NCBI GenBank assembly: GCA_012934845.2
Contig: WNNJ02001799.1
Location: forward strand, 87,922-151,921
DNA: 64,000 nucleotides
DNA from: Pomphorhynchus laevis
Taxonomy: Eukaryota > Acanthocephala > Palaeacanthocephala > Echinorhynchida > Pomphorhynchidae
Direction: 5' to 3'
Shown here piece after piece: positions 23,086 through 34,559 of the stretch. Below the pieces are notes generated by a model. The model saw only the letters and a program-made list of their open reading frames with translations, was not told where the DNA came from and searched no databases. Position 1 is the stretch's first letter, and each line of letters begins with the position of its first letter. Position numbers and translations under genes: made by a program.

Positions 23086-23327
23086 ATAATAAATCACATA
23101 ATTGCGAAATGGTCAAAAAGGACATTAAAATAAGACAAGTGAAGTATAATAATGTTGTCAACATTACTTTGGAGTTTATTGAAAAACAAGTAGCATGTGA
23201 TACAGTTGGTTGTGATGTCTAGACATATATTACGGTTTCTAAAGAAGGAACCGGTTCCTGAAAATTGTGAAGACAATTTTCAAACATCGCCAGCCAACCA
23301 TGATGTTCTCTTAAACACACTGTTGTA

Positions 23328-23885
23328 TTGGAATTACAAGGAGGCAATTGCATCAAATCTATAGAAAATTCAAATCAAGATCATTCGTCTTATACTCCTA
23401 TACGAATCTGGAGAAGAGGCAGTACAAATTCGACAAAAAATCAGGACAATACAAATCATGCGGTGCTTAATAACATTTCACATCAACATAATTTACACAA
23501 TGCTAGCAAAATCAAAAGTAATATTTTAAGCAGCTACAGAGATTACTATGCTACTCGTAGACAGAACTCTAATTATCTTCTTGATAAATCTGGTGGTGTT
23601 TTAGACAAAGGACATAATGCTGAGATTAACAAATATGGACGAAATGATTCTTCAATTAGTGCGGATTTAAATTATGAAGTGAGAAATTCTGTAACTTCAT
23701 GCGATGCAAGTGTTGATGACGCTGGCAATTCCTCAGACATATCAACCAATATAAGAAAAGTAAGGTATTGGAATTACGGCATAAGGATGAATATTATTTT
23801 TAATGGAATTGAAGAGTCGTGTATGATCAATCCCCAGGTAAGAGTTGATGAAGACGTTTCTCGCGTGCGTGCGGTATTTACTTGA
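23328..23885 (+). CDS. Anonymous Asn/Ser-rich ORF, possibly an exon
   Basis: An open frame with no family I recognise: rich in Asn, Ser and Asp, with IRIWRRGSTNSTKNQDNTNH near the start. There is no ATG at the 5' limit, so it may be an internal exon or chance. Near its end, CCCAG/GTAAGAG at about 23836 is a close match to a 5' splice donor, after which the frame soon stops. A 37-codon ATG frame (MVKKDIKIRQ) lies just upstream at 23109-23222. It could be part of a host gene cut up by LINE insertions. Confidence 0.3.
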   Translation: MELQGGNCIKSIENSNQDHSSYTPIRIWRRGSTNSTKNQDNTNHAVLNNISHQHNLHNASKIKSNILSSYRDYYATRRQNSNYLLDKSGGVLDKGHNAEINKYGRNDSSISADLNYEVRNSVTSCDASVDDAGNSSDISTNIRKVRYWNYGIRMNIIFNGIEESCMINPQVRVDEDVSRVRAVFT

Positions 23886-24136
23886 CTTATGAAGAAATAG
23901 GATAATAATGTAAATACGAAACTGCAAATTCGGAGTTCAATTCGTCTTGGAAACCATACTACAGAGCAACCTCGCTTATTGAAAGTCGTTTTGAGTTCAG
24001 TTGACCGCGCTGATATGTTGCTTTGTCGTGGTTACCTCACAGAGTAGAATAATTAAAAGAAATACGAATCTATACATAAGAAATTTCCAAGTAGCTAAGT
24101 GACCACCATCAGTACGTTGCACCCCGCTTTTCCTTT

Positions 24137-24630
24137 GTGTGTGAACACTTCGTCAGTGACAAGGTTCTTAAACCCTTTGTCCGTGACAAGATCCGCTCGT
24201 TTAACTTAATTCTCCGTGACATCCGCAGCATATACCCTCTTATCGACTTCCGTTTTTGTATGCCTCTTCTTTCATCGCTTCTCTTCCCTAAAATCGATTA
24301 CTGCCTCAGCCTTTTCGTAAATTCTCCAAAATTTATCATCCTAACCCTACCACTCCACCGTTCGAGTGATCCTACATCTCGTTGGTTTCGATCACACATC
24401 CACATCTTGCCAGCTCGCCTGGCCCACCATCCGCATCCAATTACGCCTTCTCGTCACTTTTCGTCTCATCGCTGTCGGCACCCATCGTTCATCAACCTCC
24501 ATTTCTTAGACGACACTCGCCCCACCTCACTATCTCTGCGTTTCTGTCATTCCCTCTTACTCCACGTTCCCAGTAACTCCAACAACTACGGTCTCCGATC
24601 CTTTCTCGTCGGCCACTTAAAAAGCATTTT
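24137..24630 (+). mobile_element. L-PHD RT C-terminal fragment
   Basis: The translation LKPFVRDKIRSFNLILRDIR, LLFPKIDYCLSLFVNSPKF and RPTSLSLRFCHSLLLHVP matches residues about 780-930 of the intact ORF2. A small segment is disordered around 24340-24380. The last 25 residues and the 3' UTR are missing. Confidence 0.8.
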
Positions 24631-24639
24631 TTCTCCTTA

Positions 24640-24970
24640 ACTAAAGAATGGGTTTTATTATAATTCCAATTTTGATGATTTAATTAATTTTTCTGAGGTA
24701 CATGCTAAAACTAGCAAAACCTTTACGCTATCAGAGCATCCGCTTTATATTGGTTATTTAAACGTTAGAAGCTTTTCATCGCAATTTAATATTTTGCTCG
24801 ACTATATTGCTGATAATCATTATGAAATATTGTGTATTTCACAATCTTAGTTACATTTCTGATAATTTGTTTCATGTTGTAGGTTATAAGTTAGTAAGAG
24901 CGGATCACTTTCCTGGTATGCGAGATGAAGTTGTAGCATTCGTTCAAATATTCATCATCGTAACTCTCAT
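24640..24970 (+). mobile_element. LINE endonuclease N-terminal fragment (Jockey/CR1-like)
   Basis: The plus strand reads YIGYLNVRSFSSQFNILLDYI, YEILCISQS, ISDNLFHVVGYKLVRADH, the classic start of an APE endonuclease (LNVRSL, ILCISETWL, GY-LVRxDR). One stop lies after CISQS and the frame ends early. Confidence 0.65.
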
Positions 24971-27900
24971 TTATTTCACCTATATTGTAAAGAACATATA
25001 AGAATGCACATTTGTAAATAATTATGGATTCATTGAATATAAATCTCATTTATCAATTATTGAATAAATCCAAAGTTATAAAATTATAAAAATAAAAATT
25101 GTTTAAAACGTAATAACACCATAATTAATTGTGCTTAAATAAGTTAAATGACATAATGTATAATTTATTTTTTAACACATGAATTGCTACTCTCTTTATT
25201 CCCTTTCCATGTTTGATGTCAACAGCATCCATTGTCGATCGTAACATGCACTGACGGGAGGTGATGTTAAATAGACTTGTACTTGAGAGGAACATAGGCA
25301 GAATGATGGTAATGGGGGAGTAGTTGTACGAATATACGAAAAGGAAAATGGATTTTTGAGATGAGAGACAAGTTCGGCAATTTGGGTTAATTGTGTATGC
25401 AAACCTATAACTAAATATTAATCTGGTTATAGGTTGATGCCATGTTCAAGCAACGAAATCAATGCTGATCATTATTGCCCATTAAAATAAAACACGTCGC
25501 AATAGGTTATATAGTGTTCAGTGACACTGATCACATACTGGTCTATAGCAGTTTTTTCCAATCAGTGACACTGATCACATATTGGTCTATAGCAGTTTTT
25601 CCCAATCCGGTATACGCCCACATGAAGGGCCTACCATATTTCAAGGAGAAGCTAAAGACAGTACTCTCTAAATATTCGGGGAAGGTGGATGGATGATTAA
25701 AAAGAGGTAGTTTAAAAAATTACATAGAGTACATGTTTAGTGTATAAATCGATTATGATAGTCAAACGATTACCAACAGGAAGGGCATAAAAACGCCTAG
25801 ATCTTTTACAAAACCATTATTCAGTTGCATTATTTCTTTAATAATATCAATTAAACATGTTTTTTAATTTGAGAGTTAGAAAGCAATATAAAATTCATTC
25901 GTTATAAATATCTTATTATTTTTAGCTCTTAATTTTATAATCCATAACAGAGAATTAGTATATTGAACAAAAATAAGACAATGCAGCGTAAACTATTTGA
26001 ATTGGGATTTTATACCGGCAACTGAAAACAAATTGTCGTTGATATGTCTATTATATGAAAAAGGCTTGATATATATAGAGTCAATGATGCTGTCAAAATT
26101 AAAGAACACAAAAAATCTATACAATAAATATAAAGATTAAAGCTTATCGTTCTTTCAAATAAATTTTAAGTTTAGGATAGTATCGGTGTTAAATTTAAAT
26201 GCCATAACAAAAATATTATTAATAAAACCCCGCGACTGATGTTCAGGTCTTAAAACAAGTGTGGTAATTCTGTTATTCATTACATAACAAAGACGTTGGT
26301 GGACGTTGCTTAAGTCAGATTCTTGACAACTCCAAGTAAAATATACCACAAAACGCAAGTATTTAGAAAAATATTCAACAGAAAAAATTGACTGCAATAA
26401 AAATCTGTCAAGATGTCATACTACATATGATACTACATATTTATTAAAACATAAATCATCTTTCACTTATTAGAGCTAGTAGTGAACGATGGTGGTGTTA
26501 AAATGCATATGATAGGAGTAAAGAATCTAGGTTTTTTTGAATTTTGTGCAACAACAAAATTTGTGTTTATCGTTCACCAACTACTATAGCGTGTATTGTT
26601 AATTACACATCCATAAATATATGTTATGCTTGATATCTTATATACATTATCTTTATCATGACGAATTAATTGGAAATAATAAAATGAAAAAATTTATAAT
26701 GAAATATAATTTGCTAGTAATAAAATGTTATTTAATTAATGTTGTTCAATTAAATTGTCCTTAAATCGTTAGAGTTTTATTTTTTAATTGTTTAGAATTT
26801 TGTGGCACAATTAATCTTTTCGATTTTGTATAAAAAGCCGATCTAAATTTTTTAATTTAACGTCATTTTTAAATATAATTTGCATGCTCTTATCGATTCA
26901 GAAATATAAACGTGTTTTAGAAATTTTCTATATCTTGTCTTCAAAATTATAATTTTTAAAATTAATTTTTAAATTATATAATTACTATAAATTAAAAATT
27001 TAATAAATTTAATCAAATTAATTAAATCTAATGAAACTAATAAGTTTAATGTTAAAAAATAAAATTATATCAAGTATTTCAGTAGTATTATTATTAATTA
27101 TTTAATAATAATATTAATATTAATAATAATATTTAATATTAATTATTATTAATTATAATTATTTCAAGTATTTTTGTATAAAAATATGAAAAATATCGTA
27201 TTTGTTGTGTTTTGGTCATATAATTTTACAAAAAATTGAAGTTTTGTAATTTAAAATTGTTTATGAGTCCAAACTTATTTTTAGGTTGAACTTATAAATA
27301 TTAAAAATGTAAAAGTGCCATAACAGTTTCGTTGATGGCTATTTAGCTTAGGAATTTTTTGTCCGTTAGAGAATTATACATCATGACTCATTGTTGAATG
27401 GTTTTAAAAATTAAAGCAATATATAATTTGAATTATTGTGAATAAATACTTTTCATTTTCAGGGCAGTTAACATTTTCTTATAAAAAGGTAAATTTTATA
27501 AAATGAGTTGGATAATGCGAAAAAAACAAGCCAAACGTCGTGTAAGTGAAAACTGAGCCTGTCATAATTAATGTGATAATTGTTTCGCTACTATGATTTA
27601 ACTTCTGAATAAATGACTAACAACTCACTTACTGAATATGTAATCATATATTAAATAGTTTACAACTAAAATACGGGAATATTCATTACAATATGTAAGT
27701 TCACTTTAGTAAAAATTATTAAATTTGTCAATAAACCAAAAACTAAAATTTACTTAATTTTACTAATAAACGGTAATTTTTGCTTAAAACAAATTTTCTA
27801 TTGCATAATTTCAAGTTTAAATAAACATTTGAGTTTATAATATAAAAATAGACATTTTAACCCAGGTTGGACCAGATATTTTCAGAAAATTTAGTAGTTC

Positions 27901-28235
27901 TCTTTTTTGCTTCTGGATCCTAATGTATTTTATTGCTGACTATACCTTGTATTCCATTTCATAGCCATGTAGCTTATTAAATGTTTGTTATTAATAATAA
28001 ACGGACAGAGATTTATCTAGTTCTGATTCGAAAAATTTTTTAAAATTAAATCAGCGGTTAAATATGAACGGTCCTGCTTATTTTTATTTTAAAATAAAAA
28101 ATTAAAACAGAACTTTATATTGACATTGTATTTCGAGATAATATAAAATGTGGGAACAAGCTAAATGATTATTTTGTAATTTTTAAATAATAACTTTTAT
28201 TGTTATAAAAGTGATCAATAGATACATATTTTATT
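24971..28235. other. 3.2 kb without a recognisable gene
   Basis: Very AT-rich, with stretches such as 26900-27190 almost entirely A and T. The only structure I can point to is the 44-bp duplication at 25519-25606 and an unassigned 73-codon frame over it ending KEKLKTVLSKYSGKVDG. No family match comes to mind. Confidence 0.4.
25519..25606. repeat. Tandem duplication, 44 bp x 2
   Basis: A 44-bp unit beginning CAGTGACACTGATCACAT is repeated head to tail with few differences. Confidence 0.85.
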
Positions 28236-28237
28236 TG

Positions 28238-30390
28238 TAGTGGCAAATGCGCCCTAATGCTTTCAAGAAGAAACTCGAGGTCCGCGTGAAAATCAAGTGG
28301 TTAATGCTCTCAAAACCAACACAGATGCAATTCAGTCAATACTTTCAACAGCGTCCTGGCCAAACCCCGCTGTTGTTAGAGTACATGGCGCGTGGAATTA
28401 CTTTCAGAGAACCTTAGAGTCGCTGCTTATTTTATTCTCTCCACTTAGAAGCAGGACACGTCGAAAAGATTCTCCCTTGTTCGATTCTGAGTTACGTTCA
28501 GTATTGAGGACTCGTAATTTGATCTTCAATCGCTACAAAATTGGGGAGTGTGGTTATGATGTTTTTAAGCAGGCAAGAAATTTATTCAATTCATTGAAGA
28601 GAAAGAAGAGATGTGCATTTGAGAATGCATTAGCTAACCAGTGTGAATACGATTTAAAGGTCCTTTTTCAGTACCTATCAAGTAGGGGAGCTGTTGATTC
28701 TTCGATTTGTCACTACTTCTATGACATTTCTGCGAATGACCTAGCTGAAAAGTTTGCGGCACACTATTGCGCTTTAGTAGAGCCTGCAAATGAACGTGAA
28801 ACTTTTTGTATGGAATCTAGTGTGCTGAACACTTACTCTGACACGTGTATTGAGTTGGACCTTGACAATTTGATAACGCCAGCTAAAGTCTATTCCGAAT
28901 TACGTCGTCTAAAAGCAAATAATTCAAGAGGTTGTGACTTACTACCTTCTGTTTATCTGCGCAGATTATCAGGCTCAATTTTCTTTCCTCTCTGTGCAAT
29001 TTTTCGCCAGTCAATCCTAGAAAGATCTCTTCCTAATGTGTGGAAGCAGTCAATTGTTCTTCCCTACTTCAAGAAGGGATATCGCTCTTCCGTCGAGAAT
29101 TATAGGCCGGTGAGCATTACCTGCATTTGCTGTAGAGTGTTGGAGACGTTTGTGTATCGATACATGGTTGATTTTTTTCGTGTAGGAAAAATTTTAATCC
29201 CTAATCAGCACGGATTTCGGGAGGGTTAATTAACTGTTTCAAATTTGCTTGATGATCATCTTGATTGGACAGCGAATAAGGCACACTATACTGATACATA
29301 CTTTATATTCTTCAACTTTTCAAAAGCTTTTGATAGAGTAGATCATGGTCTGCTTCTTCAGAAACTTGTCAATACTGAACTCCCAAACATAATGGTTGAT
29401 TGGATTAGAGAATTTCTTCGTGATCATTGCTTTCGAGTACTTGTCGATTGGTCATTGTCTGTGTCTAGAAAATGTCATCTTGGAATACCTCAAGATTCAG
29501 TTTTGGGTCCGCTTTTATTCAGCATTTATGTTAACGATTTGCCTGGGTGCATTCGCTCTCGATCATGTTTTATGAAAATGATTCAAAAATATGGCGGCCC
29601 ATTCATTCATGTGAGGATGTTGATAATTTGCAAACTGACATAGATAATGTGGAGTTGTGGGCGGCGTCTAACAAGCTTGTGATAAATGTTTCGAAATGCA
29701 AACACATGCGTATTATTGGTAATGCTCGCAAGCAACTAACATCTATTTGTTACAAATATAAGAGCTGTCTTGTTGAAAGTGTCGATAGTTACAAATATTT
29801 AGGAGTATGGGTTATAACTAATTTATCAACCAAAAAGAACACTGAGCAAGCTTGTGCCAACTCAAATAAAATGATAGGTATGATTCGACGCGCGTTTGTT
29901 CGCGTTGATCGGAAGTCTCTGCGGCCTCTGATTTTAGTTTATGTGCAGCTCCGGTTGTATACCCACGTACTGTGCATGAACATAAGAAATCAGAGAGTGT
30001 ACTTCACAGGGCTACAAAGCTAGCACCAACGTTGTTGTGGCTGCCTTATGAAGATAGACTGAGATCACTAGGACTTTAGACCGTCACATCGACCCGTCGG
30101 TACATGAATATGTGCCTTGTTTGGCATTTATTCCAACGTCCCTATCACCCTCTTCGGAGTAGGGTTCAATTACAGGGTTCAAATGTTCTTCAAGGTCATT
30201 CTTTAACTATTTGAAGAAACAGGGTACAGAAATTGAGCGCGATACAATTTGATGAAAGAATTGTTGAGCTTTGTAACAACCTTGATGCAGTCACCGTAGG
30301 ATGCAGTTCACTTAGTCTTCTTTAAAAGAAGACTACGAATGGATCAGGCAATGTTTCGTGTTGCATTTCCTTATTTTAATAACTAATTAA
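28238..30390 (+). mobile_element. L-PER (Perere/CR1-like) LINE, 5' truncated
   Basis: The first 30 bp (GTGGCAAATGCG) are the antisense 3' end of an L-PHD element. From 28270 the RT region begins with a pre-RT linker, then VENYRPVSITCICCRVLETFVY, FNFSKAFDRVDHGLLLQKL (motif A) and GIPQDSVLGPLLFSIYVNDLP (motif B, G to D). Motif C is mutated in this copy (FYENDSKIWRP in place of FADD). WAASNKLVINVSKCKHMRI and ATKLAPTLLWLPYEDRLRSLGL follow. One in-frame stop falls after HGFREG (29229), and the frame changes near 29550-29640. Confidence 0.8.
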
Positions 30391-30429
30391 TTTATTTACG
30401 AACTTATTGTGAGCCAGCTATTTGAGCTA

Positions 30430-31710
30430 ATGCTCGTATGTTGTTGAATGTATAATAATGCGCGCTTATGAGCCCACGTAAAAGCAAAAGTAAAAAATAT
30501 GAAAACAAAATACATTGTAAAATGAATTTGTTGATGAAATTGAAGGAGGTATATGAGTGGAATGTAGCAAGACGTCGGGGAAAACAAAAAAAAATATTTG
30601 AGTTGAATAAGACGTTTATGAAATGGATTTATTGATTTATTGTGGAGAAGGAGCCATTGTGCAGGAATGTAGACGTTGTTTGAAGATTGGAAGTAACGAG
30701 GAAGGACGAACGCATGCTGGCAAACAATTCCAGGCAAGTGAATCAGCTACGTTAAAAGAGCGAAGACCATAGTTGGTTGAGTGCGAAGGGACTGGATAAG
30801 TAGATAATTACTTGATCGCATAGCCAATAAGGCAGAGCGCGAATTATCAAGATAAGCAAGTTGTAAGTTGGATAGTGAGGGACCAAATAGAATACGAAAG
30901 GTCACGATACGCAAACGAAATTCAATACGAAGGTTAATGGTGGACCAAAGTATAACAGGTAGTTGATTGGATATATTGTCGAATCAGCGAAGATTTAAGA
31001 GGACACGAGCAGCAAGGTTTATGATACGTTGGAGAGGTAAAAGCGCGGAATCGGAAGTGTTGGTAAAGTGGCCAATGCAATAATCGATTCTGAAAAACAA
31101 GAGATACGTTATAAGATCGAGACAAGAGCGGAAGTTGATCAGCGACGGATATCACGAAGAAATAAGAAGTTAGAGCGAACTTTGTCATGAACCAAAAAGT
31201 TTAAGAAAATTTTTGAAGTGTAAACCTAAGAAAACCATATTGTCAACGATTGGGTGAATGATCAAATTAATAGATAAAATAGGTGGAGTTATGTCGAGGT
31301 GATAATTTATGATCCACTTGGTTTTGGAATTTTCATGATTAAGAGCTAGACGAAGAGAGGAACGATGGTTGGAGATATGCATAAGACAATTTCTGGAAGA
31401 AATAGCGAGGTCGTGGATACAGAAATGATGCGCATTAGAGTAGATGAGGATATCATCCGCAATCTGCATCAGATGAAAGTTATAGTCATGAGTTATAACA
31501 GACCAGTCGCTGAGAAGGGAAAAAGGAGAGGACCTTAAACGGAGCATTGTGGAACACCATACGAGATGGAAGAAGAGTTTGAGTAAACACAAAAATAGCG
31601 TTTGGTGAAATAAGATGTGAACAGGGGTACACTAGGAACGGAAAAACAATAGTTGTGACTAAGCCGAAAGAGTAGGGTAGAATCGACAATGCAAAATGCG
31701 AAGGTTCATC
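30430..31710 (-). mobile_element. L-PHD-B-like LINE, 5' truncated and old
   Basis: The minus strand reads FAFCIVDSTLLFRLS, VYSNSSSISYGVPQ, MQIADDILIYSNAHHFCIHDLAIS (motif C as IADD), NHRSSLRLALNHENSKTKWI and IVDNMVFLGLHF, closest to the L-PHD-B protein at 40421-43317. A family-like 3' end (CGCGC-ATGAGCCCACG) lies at about 30440-30475. There are several breaks. Confidence 0.75.
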
Positions 31711-31729
31711 ACTAGTTGCATCACATTAT

Positions 31730-32630
31730 TCACGTATGGTGTGCGAGCCATGTTTAGGAGACGTTACAGGGCTAGATCTAATAAATAATCAAAACAGATT
31801 ATGTAGATAAATTCGGGCTAACCGTTTAAAATCGGAAAGGATGAATCGCAATGGCATTATAAATCAGGTCGACCCTACTCTCAAGAATGCCATCGAGCAT
31901 GCATCAGTATCTGGATCATCTTCGTGGTTGTCAACATACCCAACAAACAGTTATTCTTCCAGAATAAGTAATACAGTCTTTCAAGATGCACTAGCCACCA
32001 GATACGGATTTCTCCATCCCTCATCACCGAAATACTGGCAATGTAAAGAACAAAACTCGATATCACACATTTTCTCGCGCCTTTTAGACGGCTTGCCATC
32101 AATAAGACACGATGACGTCCGTGATTTTCTAGCAAATCGATTATCCGAATGTTGTCATAACGTAGCAATCGAGCCGAAACTATCCCACTGCATGATGAAA
32201 TATGCTTCCAAAATCACGGTACAACTATTGATCGTGAAGCGAGACTTGACATATCATGTTCCGGAATCTTTGGAAACAGAACGGAGTGTACTTTGCTTGA
32301 TATCTGCGTGCTCAACGCATACGCTTCCTCTAACTCCAGTAAGAGTATCGGACCATGCTTTGAATATCATGAACTAAGGAGGGAAATGAAGTATCTTGAG
32401 AGAGTAAATAGCATAGAGCATGCGTCATTTATTCCCGTAGTATTTTCGATGCTCGGTGGGGCGGGTACGAAGCGGCAATCCTGTTAAAGAGAATCGCGAG
32501 CTCCCTGGCAAGGAGTCATAACAGCTCATACAACGATGAAATAACCAGATTACGTAGTGGCATCAGCGTTATCCTTGCAAAGATGATTTATCGTTGAGTC
32601 CATGGAGCTCGATCAGCTATAATAATTAAT
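31730..32630 (+). mobile_element. Retroelement C-terminal fragment with nuclease-like domain
   Basis: The translation SGSSSWLSTYPTN, FQDALATRYGF, LPSIRHDDVRDFLANRLSECCHNVAIEP and, after a frame change near 32240, EARLDIS and LLDICVLNAYASSN, then VNSIEHASFIPVVFSMLGG. I remember this order from C-terminal parts of RT-encoding repeats in cnidarians, sponges and other animals. The RLD and LLDICV pair resembles a PD-(D/E)XK nuclease core; that is inference. The RT itself is absent (5' truncated). It abuts the L-PHD-B fragment. Confidence 0.6.
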
Positions 32631-32683
32631 AAGTAATAATAATATTAATAATTATTAATCTTAGTTTAACTAAGATTTTAAAT

Positions 32684-32917
32684 AGTTGATACTGATCCAT
32701 TATTGATAAATAATTATTAGAACTGGATCAAATAAAAAATGATTTTTTTGATATTTCGCTAACTACTGTTAGCATCTTCAGAACATTACTTATAATTTTT
32801 TAAATTAATGTAATTTTCTTAATATCCAAACAGTAGTGAAATATCAAAAACATTTCCTCTTTTCTTTGATCCAGCTCCAATAATTTCTTATCACTAATGG
32901 ATATCAACTATTTTTAA
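32684..32917. repeat. Hairpin-forming element (HP family), full copy
   Basis: The ends are inverted repeats: AATAGTTGATAC-TGATCC near 32684 and the complement GGATATCAACTATT at 32904-32917, each followed inward by TGGATCAAA. Within it, 32750-32781 read on the minus strand is CTGAAGATG, a GCTAAC/GTTAGC hairpin, then CGAAATATC. Relatives lie at 45320, 48475 and 61737-61903. Confidence 0.7.
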
Positions 32918-32919
32918 TG

Positions 32920-33954
32920 AATAATTAAATTTATTCATGATTAAATTAAAATAATTTAATCACGAATTACTAAATTATTACTAATTAAATTATTGAGTCA
33001 ACATGAAAAATAGATTAATACACTACATAGTTTGATATCTCTGTCTTGAAGTAGATCACTGAAAACTTTTGACAAACGAGTTTGGTAGAGTGATTAGAAC
33101 AGAAGGCAAATGAAAAATGGGGTATAAACATCTTTCCCATCAAAAATATTATCATTAATTGATCATTATCGTTTTGTTATTGGTTCTGTCAAGGTAAGGA
33201 GTAAAATTTGAATTTGATGATGCACGATAGGAAGTGTTCATTATCGACTAGTGACTGTAATAGTATGTGGTTATACTTTTTTGCTATTTATTAGAGACTG
33301 CAATAATAAATTGGATTAAGTATTAGATAAAACAATATTTGATAAAGTTCACGTTTAAGTAACAAAATGCGTCTAATTTTGTTTTTATGGAGAAAGCACA
33401 CGGATAAAAAATATTATACGTATGAAATTATTTTTACATATATTCTTACAGTCATTATACAAAACGTTCAGCAATCATCAGTTTCTTTAATTACAGTTCA
33501 CTTTTAACGTATCTATGACGTCAATATGACGTTATATTGGTGTACGCATATTGAGTTATATGCTCAACGCAAATCATATACTATGTATAATCTCCTTAAG
33601 GTATTTACTTCAGAAAAGACTGCCAAACGAATATAATTATAATAAAAAAGCTAGTACTTCGAAAATATGGACTCTTCCTCTTTCACATTTTAGTAAAGCG
33701 TAATGGAACCATCATTGAAAATTATTGAAATAGCTGATATCATTCAAAGATCGCTGTATAAAGCAATTTTAATTAGTCTTATTTGAATAACATAGAAACT
33801 GTTTGAACTTTCGACTAGGATAAGAAATCATGTAACCAACAGCATAAATCTACTTTGACTCTTAACTTTCTAAAATTATTACATGTAATAAATATATATC
33901 AGATATATAATTTGTAATATGTAAAATTCAATTATTACATATTATATTGCTAGA
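32920..33954. other. AT-rich DNA without a visible gene
   Basis: No open frame or element family is recognisable here. Confidence 0.35.
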
Positions 33955-34550
33955 GTTAGGCTGGTTAAACTATCTACCAGATAGTGTGATTTGAAAACCG
34001 ACTTGCCCAGATTTGTATTATTGACAACGTCTTAGCTTTAGGGCTTTTTAGACAAATTAGAAGAAAGAGAAAAGAAAGAAATAATAATGTTGCTCATTCC
34101 CATTGATACCGCAATAAGCGCAATCTGTTGGTCGGGTCAATTTTCCAATAACGAACTTTTTATTTGAACATATTATAGTTTGAGAGAGCAGTCATTTCCT
34201 CAGGCAACGAATTCCAAATATTTAAAATTCTGTGAGATAACCTCTACGATTTAGTCAACCAACAGTGTGAACGTTTATACAGAGTCCAACTGTACCCACG
34301 CAAGCCTGACTGTCGAAATCACACAAATCTAGAAGGGTATCCTTTCACTTCGTGAATCATCGCCAAGTAAGACATGCCTAAGCCTCAGTTATAAAACGCA
34401 TGTTATACGAGTAACCTTTGAGATCAATGTACATACGAGATCCACGTCGCATAACTGTGTCGATTTCGTTTATTTCTTTCTTAATAATAGGGAAACTCGC
34501 TTGACCCAGTATTCCAAATGCAGATAATTCGTAGATAATTCGTAGATAAT
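33955..34550 (-). mobile_element. LINE RT C-terminal fragment
   Basis: Minus-strand text includes GLRGYSWTLYKRSHCWLTKS and RLSHRILNIWNSLPEEMTAL, the RT C-terminal pattern RGHS-KL..., FFS-RV, WNSLPEEVV of CR1/L2-type elements, in two frames. At its 5' side (34520-34553) an 11-bp word (GTAGATAATTC) is repeated three times, at the junction with the next LINE. Confidence 0.6.
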
Positions 34551-34559
34551 TCGTCTCGG

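Noticed and set aside
25475-25696. A real 73-aa gene
   Set aside because: Most of the frame is a 44-bp tandem duplication and the rest matches no family I know.
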